NCBI GenBank assembly: GCA_037501455.1
Contig: CM074855.1
Location: 32,459,001-32,523,000 of the forward strand
DNA length: 64,000 bases
Source of the DNA: Lantana camara
Taxonomy: Eukaryota; Streptophyta; Magnoliopsida; Lamiales; Verbenaceae
Reading direction: 5' to 3'
Translations under genes and position numbers: made by a program
Shown here: piece by piece, positions 12,042 to 23,061 of the stretch
Layout of the letters: each line of letters starts with the position of its first letter
Position numbering within the stretch: position 1 is the stretch's first letter
Notes under the pieces: generated by a model
Seen by the model: only the letters and a program-made list of their open reading frames with translations
Database searches by the model: none
What the model was told of the DNA's origin: nothing

Positions 12042-13029
12042 TGACTTAAGTAAGCATAGAATGGTCATTCAATCTATTTCTTTAATTCACGCATGTCTTA
12101 GGGTTTGTTTTGATTAATTTTGTCCAAATTTTATCTAAGTGCTGGAGAGTAACAGACATAACATCATCAAAGCTTGAAACTTTGAGGAATCTTCTCCAAA
12201 AAATTCATACAATGCCCTGGGTTGTAAGGTCGAAAACGAAGTCCAAGATTCCTAGAGGCAGATTTACCCCAGATCATGGTGAGTTTATTTAAATTTATTA
12301 ACTGCAAAAATTAGGGCTTTTTCTCGATTTCCTTTTATTGTTAGGGTTAGGGAATTTTGTGTAATTTTAAAAGGATTTGCTTGGTTTATACAAGAAAATT
12401 GTCCCCCATTGTTTTGTTATCAGTGTTTTGTGGTCCAAGTGGTCTCTGCACTCGATGTTTATGTTAAACTGCTGTGGATTTATGTGAGCTACTGAAGTGA
12501 GGGGATATAGTCAGCTATACCTTGTCTAGTTTCATTGTGCATTCCAATTAGTGATAACAAAGTTTGAGCTCCCCTAGTCTCTTATACAGGGGTGAAGGAT
12601 CATGGCTCACATTCAATCATGGTTCGCCGGGTAGAACGGCCGTTTCGGAATGGAAATGGTAGCCCCCGTTCCGCTGTTCCGGTATGGAACATGTATTGAC
12701 CTAGAACAACGCTTTGGTTGCGTTATAACGCCGTTCCGACGCGTTATAACGGCGGAACAGACTAAAATGGCCAAAGGAATGAGATCTTTTCCTGTTAAAA
12801 AATGTCAGCCGTCGTCCTCCGGTGGGATTTCTCCTTTTTCTGCCATTATCGTCTGTGAAATCCTAACAGAGACGAAGGGAAAGAAAAGCAGAGATGAAGG
12901 GTGAGAAAGTATACAACTCTTTTGGTGATCATTTAGAACAATATGTTACACGATGTAATGGGCCGAATCTCTTTTGTTTTTCTGGAGAATTAACTTTCGA
13001 AATCAAACAAATTAAACAAACATTTGAAA
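12042..13029. other. Low-copy-looking DNA with intron-like sequence
   Basis: Starting with the right TSD of the solo LTR, this is T-rich, intron-like DNA without element hallmarks. It surrounds the candidate exon at 12140-12278. At 12625-12760 there is a GC-richer patch with repeated GTTCCG and two copies of the palindrome CGTTATAACG (12721-12730, 12742-12751). It could be gene-derived DNA or a fragment carried by a transposon. Confidence 0.4.
12140..12278 (+). CDS. Candidate exon of an unrecognised gene or gene fragment
   Basis: The stretch is open for 46 codons, preceded by a pyrimidine-rich tract ending TTATCTAAG and followed by a strong donor, CATG|GTGAGT at 12278/12279. The peptide has an amphipathic start, then MPWVVRSKTKSKIPRGRFTP, a basic segment. 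I do not recognise the family. The flanking DNA is T-rich, like plant introns. It could be part of a host gene, a captured fragment, or chance: 46 codons is weak evidence alone. A similarity search would settle it. Confidence 0.25.
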
Positions 13030-13205
13030 GCCGTCTTGGGAATTGATTCTCTCTCCATACAATCATTGATAAATTTCACCACTATGTCTTCTACTATATC
13101 CTAAAAGATCTAAAAAAAGTAGGCTTGGATACCATCTGCTTCTAGCACTTTTTACGAGTGCATACTCTTCACTACCATCAAGATTTCCTCATTTGAAGTC
13201 GTTCT
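13030..13205 (-). pseudogene. LINE reverse-transcriptase fragment
   Basis: The minus strand encodes a stretch beginning EEILMVVKSMHS, then EADGIQAYFF (with stops), then DIVEDIVVKFINDCMERESIPK. This lines up with the early RT domain of plant L1-type LINEs ('eI--al--m---KApGpDGi-a-Ffq-fw--v---v', then 'iP'). It has internal stops, and both ends run into unrecognised sequence. The Athila-like solo LTR is inserted about 100 bp upstream (higher coordinates). Confidence 0.65.
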
Positions 13206-13307
13206 TGCCAAGTTATTTTTTTCACTGCCACCTTAGGGTTCGTTGGTGCAAGATAATACCAAGACTCATCACCTTTTCGATAGTATCTCCACTGAATTAT
13301 ATGTAGT

Positions 13308-14809
13308 TGTTGAGTGTTTTGTGTAGAAATTGCATGATTTTAAGTGTTAAATAGATTATATTCTGGTGCCGTTTCATGCGTTTATGTGTTTATTGGACTC
13401 GGTTCAGGTGTTAATAGAGTTCCAGTCACGAAACGGCGAAGCAGAGCGATTTCACGCATTTTTTGGGAGAAAAAGTGGTAACTCCCGTTACCATTTAGTA
13501 GCACACTAGGAGTAACTCCCGTTACTGGCAACAGGAGGAGATGTTTTGGCGAGAACAGAAGGGTAATGCCCGATACCCCTATGCAGAAGAGAATTGGTAA
13601 CGACCGTTACCAGTAAAGTGTTATGACGATTTCAGGTCATTAACGGGCATTAACAGGAGCAAAGCAAATTTAGGTAACGCCCGTTACCTAGTGCAGCGAG
13701 AAACCCCCTAGGGCTATTATATATGTGTGTTTTGGAGTCTTTAGAAAAGAGACACAGAGAGAAAAACAACAAACAGGAGAGGGGGAACAGAAGGAGAGAG
13801 TTTCTTTTCCAAGTCAAGACCTAGGGTTTGGAAAAAGACTCGGAAGTTCAGAAGGTTTTCAGAGAATTCGAGAAGATGACAGGATTGAATTCTGAGAACA
13901 ATCTTTAGTTTTATTATTGCTTTAATTTCCGAACTAATTCCTTTGATTTTAGTTTCGTATGCTAGTTTCGTTTTTTGAGTATTGTTGAATGTTCATGAGC
14001 TTAATTGTTAGACTTTATTCAGATTCTTTGAAGATGCTTTATTTTAATACAATTTCCTTTAGTTTTATGATTTTTGCTTCAACCATGAGTAGCTAATTAT
14101 CTAGGGCTAGGGGGAAGTGATGATGATTGCATGATGGATGTTTGATGAGATGCTTGAATGACTTGTGCTAATTCTTAGTTTGAAAACTGGTTTGAACTGA
14201 CTTGCGATGGCTTGATCACCCGTAGTATGTGTCACAATTACCTATAGATCGAAAGAGTGATGGTAATTTAGAGGGTTTTCAGTACTTGTAAGTTGTAGGG
14301 TTCAAAGAGATTTGGTCCTAGCTTATACAACAGTAATCTTATTCCATGCCGAGCCACTAGAATATTGCATTACACTAGTCTTGTTCCCATGGTTTAATTA
14401 ACTATTGGTGATTGCGAGAGCAGCATTGAACACTAATTAAGCACTTGGTTACACCTCGAGAGAGGGTAATTCAAATATAAGTGACTAGATTGTAGAATTA
14501 CACTTGTCAAACGAGTATCACATTAACTCTTGATTGTATGATTCAAAGCTTTTTCCCTTGCCTGCTTAGTTTACTGAAGTTAATTCGCGTATTAAGTTAG
14601 TAATTGCAATTTTAGTTTAGTTATTTGTTAATTTTTGCATCCGTAGATCAATAGAACTAACCATTGCTTCTGTTAAGTCTTTAGATTAGAGAGGAATAGA
14701 GAGTAGTGATTGATTTCCCTTCCCTGTGGGTTCGATCTTATTGTCCTACGCGTATGTTACTGTACACTTGCACTATTGGTTTTTAACTAGAGTAAAATCC
14801 TTTACAACA
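13308..14809 (+). mobile_element. Solo LTR of the Athila-like element (1502 bp)
   Basis: This LTR starts TGTTGAGTG and ends ACAACA, with a perfect 5-bp duplication GTAGT (13303-13307, 14810-14814). It aligns over its whole length with the LTRs at 29483-30986 and 37520-39018, but is clearly more diverged from them than they are from each other. It has seven extra bases near its 5' end. No internal sequence follows, so it is a solo LTR. A TATATATG box near 13717-13724 follows the palindrome cluster. Confidence 0.92.
13477..13690. repeat. GTAACGCCCGTTAC-type palindrome cluster, solo LTR copy
   Basis: Six related inverted repeats occur: GGTAACTCCCGTTACC (13477-13492), AGTAACTCCCGTTACT (13511-13526), GGTAATGCCCGATACC (13562-13577), GGTAACGACCGTTACC (13596-13611), a TTAACGGGCATTAA form (about 13640-13653), and TAGGTAACGCCCGTTACCTA (13671-13690). 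They lie just upstream of the TATA-like box of the LTR. Confidence 0.92.
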
Positions 14810-15139
14810 GTAGTACTATCAAATGTGTTGCTTTAGTTGATCATTATTTGTTAACCATTCATCGTCTATTATGAGAGTATTTATCTGGTTCCTCTTTCTT
14901 CTCGTTATGGTTGAGAGATGAAAGGAACATTTATGTTTATCCCTGAATTGGAGTCAATTAATTCATGACCCTTAAAACTAAATAATCTCTTTTTGTTGCA
15001 GTAGTTTGTTATATTCTGTCATCAATTCTTTCTTTAAATCTTTCAAATATTTACCTTGCTTATCTCATATATAATACTTTAGAATTTTTTTGTAAGTTTT
15101 TTTTTTTATTTTTTTTATTTTTTCCCCTTTTCGAGCACA

Positions 15140-15513
15140 TTGAAGATTGTTCAATAACCATTGTTCTAAAGCTGATCCCAAGCCAAAATATCCTTCAAGT
15201 TTTGATTCATCCAATAAGTCATGTATTGCTACTTTGGATGATATTGATCTAAATTGATAATTTTTAGATAAATCTCATTAAAATTAAATTAAAAAGTTCT
15301 TCATATTGTTTCTTGAGCTAAACTAAATCTAGCATTTTCAAATGGTTTAATCTAATCCTCGGAATTTTGTTTACTATTGTACACAATATTAATTCTCTCT
15401 TTGTCATATCCTTTATAAATATATTTGTAAAGATATTTCACAGTTGTCACTCTAAGAAACATCTCCACGTTAATGTAAGAATTATAACTTAATAACATAT
15501 ATGGATTATAAAG
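15140..15513 (-). pseudogene. Helitron Rep/helicase fragment, downstream half
   Basis: The minus strand encodes YNPYMLLSYNSYINVEM, then VKYLYKYIYKGYDKE, then (with stops) an 'IKPFENAR' and '-QYMTYWMNQNLKDIL' stretch. These match the plant Helitron Rep-helicase segment 'vpYNPyLl-kY--hiNVe-----s-KYLyKYi-KG-D' and the following 'DEI--y-daRyvs--EA-WRif' block. The frame is eroded. The Tat-1 element is inserted right at the start of the YNPY motif, and the upstream half resumes at 54127. DNA from 14815 to 15140 is AT-rich with a poly-T run, and I see nothing in it. Confidence 0.82.
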
Positions 15514-15518
15514 GTACT

Positions 15519-16360
15519 TGATAGGGCCAAAACACGCTCGTCCCACGTTTAGACACGTGGCAGTAAAAGCACGTAACATGTGGCTTCTTCAAGATTGGGG
15601 TATTTATCAACGAGCACCCCAGAAAGTCCACGAGCGTGGCAAACGCTAGCCTCCCTAAGGAACACGTGTCGCCTCCATTGCGCGACGCGTAACCACCATG
15701 ACCGCTCATCAACGAGCGCTCCACACACAACAGGACAAAGGCTTCAGCTTATCCCAGGAGCTCATTACGAGCGCTATCTCCCTCAGGGAAGCTTCTACTC
15801 TCCCTCATTGCACAAGCCTTGGCCTTTTCCCCCTAGCTGATTCACTGGCCTCCAAGGCTCATGGTTGACACGAGTGTACTCCTAGCCCTAGTTACCAACC
15901 CCCAAAACGACTCTTTGACACCACCAACTCACCCGCGTACCTGCCACTGTTGCCCCCACTACATTGACAGCAGCTTTTGCAGAAGATTCCTCCTAGGTTT
16001 CTCTCATAACGCCACGTGTTAGGGCAACATTCGGCTAGGACCACATGGTGCAAATGACCAAAGGGTCCCTGACCCTCAACTATAAATATACGAGTTTATT
16101 TCCTTCATTGTAAGCAAGCTTCCATACTTGAGCTCTGCAGATACTTTCTTTCTCTTTCAGTTCTTCAACTGACTTGAGCGTCGAAGAGCCAAACTGGGCA
16201 TCACACCTAGTCCCCCCAGCTTGGCCTTCTGACTGTTTGTTCTTGGTGTTTGTCCTAGCAGGTAGAATCCACCTCCTTTCGGGTGATTGATTTCCAGTTT
16301 CCCCATAAATATCAAATAGAGAGTGATCGGAGTTTGACATTTCCTATTCTTACCCCATCA
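15519..16360 (+). repeat. Tat-1 5' LTR (842 bp)
   Basis: Starts TGATAGGGCCAAAACACG and ends ACCCCATCA. It matches 53294-54121 closely and the Tat-2 LTR at 55504-56357 more loosely. A TATAAATA box lies at 16081-16088. Confidence 0.93.
16081..16088 (+). promoter_or_regulatory. TATA box of the Tat-1 5' LTR
   Basis: TATAAATA lies 563 bp into the LTR and is preserved in the 3' LTR (53842-53849) and in Tat-2 (56079-56086). It marks the likely U3/R boundary for the sense transcript. Confidence 0.75.
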
Positions 16361-16364
16361 TTTT

Positions 16365-16382
16365 TGGCGTCGTCTGTGGGAA
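16365..16382 (+). other. Tat-1 primer-binding site
   Basis: TGGCGTCGTCTGTGGGAA begins 5 bases after the LTR. Tat-2 has the same site with C in place of T at the sixth base (TGGCGCCG...), so this copy has one transition. Confidence 0.85.
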
Positions 16383-16434
16383 AACAATTTCTTCTCTTCT
16401 GTCTCGCTAGTCGAAAAGCAAACACACTACCACC

Positions 16435-17780
16435 ATGGTCACTACACGTTCTGGTACCATCTGGCGAGGAAATAACCTTCCCCAAGACGCAAGCAACCGC
16501 CCTCTCCCGCCTGCTGTTGGCGGCACGCCCCTAGCAGATGGATCCGCTCCTCCCTTAGAGACGGTTGCTCCACCTGTGGATCCTCTCTCCGCCGCTCCCG
16601 TTGGAGGATCTGGGACCCCTGTTCCCCAGAGCCAGATCCACGTGCCGCCTGCTCATCCTGGCGCGTATCCATATATGATGCCACCGCCGGGGTACACCCC
16701 GACCCCGACGCCCATGATGCCCATGGTCCAGCCGTATCATGCTGGACAGATGCAGCTTCCCGTCGTCGTCCCCAAAGAAATCGATGGGGTGGAGCTGCCG
16801 CCTCTAACGCCAGAGCAGTTGAAGGCGTTGTACACGCAGTGTGAAGTCCAAGCCGTCCAAAACGCTTGGCAGAATTTCACCACCACCTACTTTCCCCCCG
16901 GGGACAGCCGCTCAAATGGCTCCTCCGTGAGGATGGCAGGTTCACCCTTTAACGGCGGCTCAAAACGTTCTGCAAGCCAAGCCACCGCCACCGCCTGCCC
17001 AAGAGAAGGAAGCAAACGAGCGCCCCCAGGCCAGTAAAGGTAAAGGCCCGGCGGATAGAATCGATGTGGAGGATGAAGGAGTCTCTCATGCCTCTAAACG
17101 AGCCTCCCGAGCCACCCAACAAGGGGGCAAAGAAAAAGATGAAAATTCTAACCTCCTCGCGGCTGTGCAAGACCAGCTATAGAGGTTAAAGGATATGGTC
17201 AGACAGCTCTCTCGAGCGCGGTCTCAGATCTCCCACGGAAGGGATGAACGAGCCGATACCAGAGCCGCTCGTCCCAAGGACCGCCAGCCACAAATCCCCC
17301 GCCGCCAAGAACACGAAGAGAACTTTTGTACTTATGAGTGCCATCCGCTCGCGAGGGGCTCACCCCCGTAGAAGAAATCCTGATGGCCCAAGCAGGAATG
17401 GCCAAAGTTCCCACCTCTGTCAACTGCTATGACGAAACCACAGATCCAGCGGAGCACCTGGATCATTTCGTACACTTTATGCAATTGTACGAACATTCGA
17501 GCCACTACTGGGCCAAGGTCTTTATCACCTCCCTAGTGGGCATGGCTCAAAAGTGGTACAAGCGCCTGCCACCACAATCGATACATTCATACCAGGAGTT
17601 GGTCAACGCTTTCCTCAATCACTTTAACTCCCTAAAGGCCCCCCGTCACTGCACCCACAACCCTCTATAATATGGTGCAGGGCAGGAACGAATCCCTCCG
17701 CTCGTTCTTTGCCCGCCTCAACAAAGAAATATTACAGGTGGAGAGGCCCTCCATGGATTTCTTGATGCCAGTAATCTTTA
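16435..17780 (+). pseudogene. gag: Tat-1 gag, 5' part (interrupted by Tekay-A)
   Basis: Starts with ATG in a strong context (ACCATGG) 53 bases after the primer-binding site; the N terminus MVTTRSG is shared with Tat-2. Residues 1-130 are proline- and methionine-rich. The frame is broken near 17037 and by a stop at 17182, then resumes at 17338-17670 with the gag capsid-like region (LDHFVHFMQLYEHSSHYWAKVF...KWYKRLPP...FLNHFNSLKAP). Another frame change follows near 17660. The gene is cut at 17780 by Tekay-A and continues at 28006. Product: the structural Gag of a Tat-type element, no longer translatable. Confidence 0.85.
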
Positions 17781-20700
17781 TGTAACATCCCGCTCGTCCG
17801 ACCATACAGGTACGCTGTATCGAGTGTGTTAATTGCGCGTTTAATTATTTATTTTACTGTTAAATGACTTTCTTATTTAATTTGAATTATTTGTTAAATA
17901 ATAAGATTTAATAATTAATTGTTTTTAAGCTTTTATACTTGTTTTTAATTGGTTTAAGTTCCAACTTGTTTCGAAATTTCGTGAAAATTTTATATGCATG
18001 AGTTTTATATGTTATGGATTTTCATATATGCTCGTTTTTCATTTTCGGACTTGTTTGATATGGTAACGCAACATATTTTATTTGTTGGGGACTCGAGGGC
18101 CTAACTAGTTTTAGCGCGCCTTTTGTTCCGGAATTTATATCTTGAGCTAGGGAATTCGGATTCGAATTCCAGAAGTGACGCCAGACTCGTAACGATATTT
18201 GGGAGCCTTGGAACCTAGCCTTATTTTTTCTAAGTCCGTTTGATCCTCTGAATTTTGCCCGAAACGTGGACCTCGCGCAGACTCGCCACCTTTTACAGTT
18301 TTGGCCATAACTTATTCGTTTCTTGACCAAATGACCTGATTCTTGAGCCTATATGACCCCAACTCAACACTCTACCTTCCAACCTCAGCCATTTCAGTCC
18401 AGATTCCAAGAAGACCGAGAGAGAAGGGAAGAATGGGGAAGAGAAAGGGGATTTCCGCCACTATTCACCCAAGTCTGATTTCAAGCTCGTTCGACCTCCA
18501 TTCTTCATGAAATCGATGAGGTAAGTGTAATTTCTTGTTGTCCACACCTTGGTACATCTTTTAAGCCTTGAATTTCTGATTTTGAGCATGATTTGGATGA
18601 GTTTTGGGCATGGTCATGAATAGTTACGGGTTTATGAACTTTTGTTGATATCTTGTTCGTTTCCAGTCCGATTCTTGATCCGTGAAGTGTTATGTGACCC
18701 TTGATGTATCCTTGTTCTATTCCTATGCTTGAATCTGAATTTTGTGAAGTGTGGAGAAATCCACCATTGAAGAACTTAAGGTTTTCTTGAAGCTTTTGGT
18801 TGATTCTTGGATTCATTCTCTTGCCGGTTTGAATGTGTGCTTTGTATGAAGTATTTGCTGCTGTGCTTTGCCTTATGTTGCTGCTGCTCCTTCCCCCTGC
18901 TCCTCCCCTGTTCGTGAACTGCTGCTGCTGCCATAGATTTTTGAGGAAGAAAGGCAACACGGCCGAGTCCGCATTTCAAGCAAAATGGGCGAGGCCGTGT
19001 TGATGGTTCGACCTTGTTGGCTGTTTTGATTTTAATCGGACACGGCCGTGTCCATTTTGAATTGAAAACCAACACGCCGTGTCCTACCCTCGAAATTGGA
19101 TTTTTATTTTCAAAATTTCAGCTGTTGCAGCAGTGCATGGAATGGTGATTACATGCTCACGTAAATGCCTTCATAAATGCTTTCATGCCTTAATTGGTTT
19201 GTTTTGTATTGTTAATGGCTTGAGCTGATTGTATTATGTTGTTTATATGATATGCAGGCATGTATAGGTATATATGATCTATATATTTTGTAATTGTGCA
19301 TGGGGTTGTGAGTGTGTGCGTGAGTATGTATATATATATATATATAAGTATATGATTTGTATTTTGTGCATGTGTGTGTGTGTGAGGGTATATATGTATA
19401 TATATGTTATATTATATGTTATAAATGTAAAATAATGCATGATATTTTATGATTTTAATTTTGGAATCGTTTTGTCAAGTTTATATATGTTATGATTTTA
19501 ATTAATTCGATCTCGAGTGCTTCATTTTCGTATTTCATTTCATGCTCTTCAATGCCCTCTCTCTAATTGTTTATGACTTATATGCTATGTAAATATGTTG
19601 AATTATTTGATAAATGTCTTGTATTAATTTTACGAATTTATTAGATACGAGTTTCACTTGAATTTATCTTGAAAGATTGATTATGCTATCTCTTGTTGTT
19701 TCATTTGCATCACTTGCATTCATATGCATTTGCTGAGCGTCTAATTGGTTCACTTTGAGTCTAAGTTTGTCTTTCGATCTTTGTTTTGTTCTTAGGTTCG
19801 TTTCGTGGTTGAAGAGGTGGTTTATTAGAAGGGTTTGAGTTTGTTTCGTCGGTTTGGTAGGCAAGGTGAGGTTTCTTTCTTTTAGTTATTACGACCTACA
19901 ACCATAAATGTGTTTTAAGCCCGCATGTGACCTATATCTATATATATGTATATAGATGAGTGTTCGATAAGTATTTTTTGGGAATTGGCCCTTTTGTTAT
20001 GAAACGTTTGAAAAATGCTTTTATGTATAAGTAATCAATATTTTCGTTCTTTTTCCTTAAAAAGGGTTGGCGTGTGTAAGTGATATGTTTTGGCGAGATT
20101 AAGCTTTGAAAGATAAGCCTTTAGTGTAAGTGTAAGTGTAAGTTTGGGCCCCGGAGTTGCGTGGTTCGGGAGACCCGGGAAGACCATCGGGGTCGCCGAT
20201 TGCAACCCCAGGACACTTCTCCACTTTATAGGATCAACCCGAAACCCACTCGGAGGGAGGTGGGGGATGGAGTCCTTGGTCGTGAGTGTCATGAAACTCA
20301 CGACCCTGACATATAAGCGTATTTGCTATAAGGTTAGTGTGGGGGTTGAGGGAGCGCTCTCTCTTCCCCAAAACGGAGTTAAGGTGGGATTGAGTTATGT
20401 TTTGCTTTGTTAAGTTTCGTTTTGCTATGGAGTAAGTGGGTTGGAACTCGTACTCGCCGAGTTGTTTATGCTTTGCTTTCATTTAAGGTTTGTGAATCGG
20501 GAGTGGATTTCTAACTTCTAAAACTTGGTGAATTTTGGCCTTCGGCCTTAAACCTTTCTTTTATATATATATATAATAACACGGGTTAAAAGGCTTTAGA
20601 ATGCAAAAACCACACCCCGATTCATGAACATCTTCGTTTGAATATGCTATGCTCTATATTTATGTACGTGTGCGTGTGTTAGCCCCCTCACCAGTCTTTA

Positions 20701-21196
20701 GAACTGACCCCTCTCCGTTGTTTCTTGTTCCCCCTTTTCTCCTCGAGTTTGCAGGTGCAGGTCTTCGGTTCGTGCTAGGCGGTGGTCTTTTACTTTGAGT
20801 CGTTCGAGTTTGTTAGTGGAGTCTTTTGCATCCTTGCATCTTTATTTCCCGTTTTGGTACTATGAATAAGTATGGTACTATGTATAAGCTTTATATGAAC
20901 TTTGATTCGGAGTTGAACTTGAATTTGTATGATTACTTGGCCTTGGATGGGCACATTATGTATAAATTTGTATTAATGTAGTATGCATGTTTGTATTTTA
21001 TGATCCTGGTTGCTTCCGCAAATCTTTTGTTTTTGTTGCGTACTCTGAATGAGGGTCTAGACCGCCTAGCTAGTGTGTGGGTTTTTGTTTGTCACTCGTT
21101 CGCTGTATCTTGATGCGTGTGCGGAGTCTCCATTTCGTTGCATGTGTTGGGTTATAGTGCGAGGGGATGTGGTACCCTTCGTTCCGGGGTGTTGCA
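17781..21196 (+). repeat. Tekay-A 5' LTR (3416 bp)
   Basis: Matches 24644-28005 throughout. It keeps 134 bp (19007-19140) that are missing from the 3' LTR; the missing part is flanked by ATGG on both sides, a typical microhomology deletion. It contains the perfect palindrome GGACACGGCCGTGTCC (19038-19053). TA repeats near 19330-19346 are short here and expanded in the 3' LTR. Confidence 0.93.
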
Positions 21197-21205
21197 TCTC
21201 TAAAG

Positions 21206-21217
21206 TAGTATCAGAGC
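21206..21217 (+). other. Tekay-A primer-binding site
   Basis: TAGTATCAGAGC, 9 bases after the LTR. It is the initiator-Met tRNA site TGGTATCAGAGC with one G-to-A change. Confidence 0.88.
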
Positions 21218-21501
21218 TCTAGGTTGCAAAACCGGAGCTCTTGAGTCATGTCTGGTCTGTCTAGGTCGTTCGGCTTTGGGTTACATGTTTGTTTGCATTC
21301 ATTACACCAGTTATGTGACTTATTTGTTATTATTTGACCTGATTGAGCACATAAACATGCACCTACTGATCAGCATGCAAATATATCTCCATTATAATTT
21401 TGAGAATTTCAGGATTTCACGGTGTTGACAAGGACCTTGGACAATTCTCACATCAACACTCCCACCCGAATCAAGAACCTTCTACATCAACAGGGCAATC
21501 T

Positions 21502-23061
21502 ATGGATCCAATAGCAATCTTGTACCGGGAGTTTGGGACTTTCAACCCTCCACAATTCCGAGGAGGTAGTGATATTGAAGCTGAAGAATGGCTTTCGGGG
21601 ATAGAGGCCATCTTCAGAATGTGGCCGTGTGATGCTCACAATAGAGCCCACCAAGTTACTCTACTCCTACAAGGGCAAGCAAATCTATGGTGGTCAAGAG
21701 TTGTTCATCGACTAGAGGTGGCGGGAGAAGTATTATCATGGGATGTGTTCGTCCGAGAATTTAGAAAGAGGTACGTACCGGCAATACTACAACAACGGAG
21801 ACTTGAAGAATTCCTCAACCTTAAGCAAGGAGAAAAGATGGTTATGGAATATTTGGAAGAGTTCGAGAGATTGGGTGCCTATGTGCCTCACATTATAAAC
21901 GATGATCAATGGAAGGCAAAGCACTTTATGGAAGGCCTTCGGAGTGAACTTAGAGAAGCTTTGGTTGTAAGAGACACAAGTACGTGGGATAAGGCCGTTG
22001 AGAAGGCGATACGGGTTGAGACTTGGTGGATGGCAAGAAGAGGGCTTGAAAAAGATGCACCGGATCAACCATTTGAGTTGAGATCGTGTTCCAATATACA
22101 AGTTGAAGAGAAACCGGCTCAACCAAGTATAACCATCAAGAAAAGAAGCAACAAGAAAAAGAAATCTAACCCCTTGAAGACCCCTTGGTCCGAGAGAGAG
22201 CTTCCACCATGTGCACATTGCCAAGGGACTAACCACAGTTACGATGGGCGTTGGATCCGGTTGAAGAGATGCTACGTTTGTGGATCTTCAGAGCATAAGG
22301 TGGCGGGAGAAGTATTATCATGGGATGTGTTCGCCCGAGAATTTAGAAAGAGGTACGTACCGACAATACTACAACAACGGAGACTTGAAGAATTCCTCAA
22401 CCTCAAGCAAGGAGAAAAGATGGTTATGGAATATTTGGAATAGTTCGAGAGATTGGGTGCCTATGTGCCTCACATTATAAACGATGATCAATGGAAGGCA
22501 AAGCACTTTATGGAAGGCCTTCGGAGTGAACTTAGAGAAGCTTTGGTTGTAAGAGACACAAGTACGTGGGATAAGGCCGTTGAGAAGGCGATACGGGTTG
22601 AGACTTGGTGGATGGCAAGAAAAGGGCTTGAAAAAGATGCACCGGATCAACCATTTGAGTTGGGATCGTCTTCCAATATACAAGTTGAAGAGAAACCAGC
22701 TCAACCAAGTATAACCATCAAGAAAAGAAGCAACAAGAAAAAGAAATCTAACCCCTTGAAGACCCCTTGGTCCGAGAGAGAGCTTCCACCATGTGCACAT
22801 TGCCAAGGGACTAACCACAGTTACGATGGGCGTTGGATCCGGTTGAAGAGATGCTACGTTTGTGGATCTTCAGAGCATAAGTTCCCGGAGTGTGATCGTT
22901 CGAGGGCTAACAAACAAAGAAGGAGGAATCAAAGGCTTCAAGTTGGAGGTCAAATCAAACCTAAGAATCGAGGTAATTACATTCATGGCACTACATTCAT
23001 GCATATTTATCTTAGGGGTAACCCGCTTTTGTATTACTTTCCTTTCTTTGTTACTTCTTAG
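21502..23061 (+). pseudogene. gag: Tekay-A gag with internal tandem duplication
   Basis: The open frame runs from before the first in-frame ATG (21502, MDPIAILYREFG) to 23061, broken only by a TAG at 22441-22443. The capsid-like region (FRGGSDIEAEEWLSGIE, QGQANLWW, FRKRYVP, EEFLNLKQG) is a typical gypsy gag domain. A basic stretch (KKRSNKKKKSNP) and cysteine motifs (CAHC...H, then CYVCGSSEHKFPEC, a CX2CX4HX4C knuckle) follow. The region 21718-22299 is repeated in frame as 22300-22881, so the C-terminal half of the capsid and the first cysteine motif occur twice; only the second copy completes the knuckle. Apart from the stop, it is the best-preserved frame of the element. Confidence 0.9.
21718..22881 (+). 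repeat. 582-bp in-frame direct tandem duplication inside gag
   Basis: Copy 1 is 21718-22299, copy 2 is 22300-22881; each starts GTGGCGGGAGAAG and ends AGAGCATAAG. The length is exactly 194 codons. The copies differ at only a few bases by eye, one of which makes the TAG in copy 2. Confidence 0.97.

Noticed and set aside
12650..12904. 84-codon plus-strand frame
   Set aside because: Falls in the repeated GTTCCG patch, with no recognisable protein features.
21787..22818. Two identical-looking minus-strand 149-codon frames
   Set aside because: Mirror frames of the gag tandem duplication.
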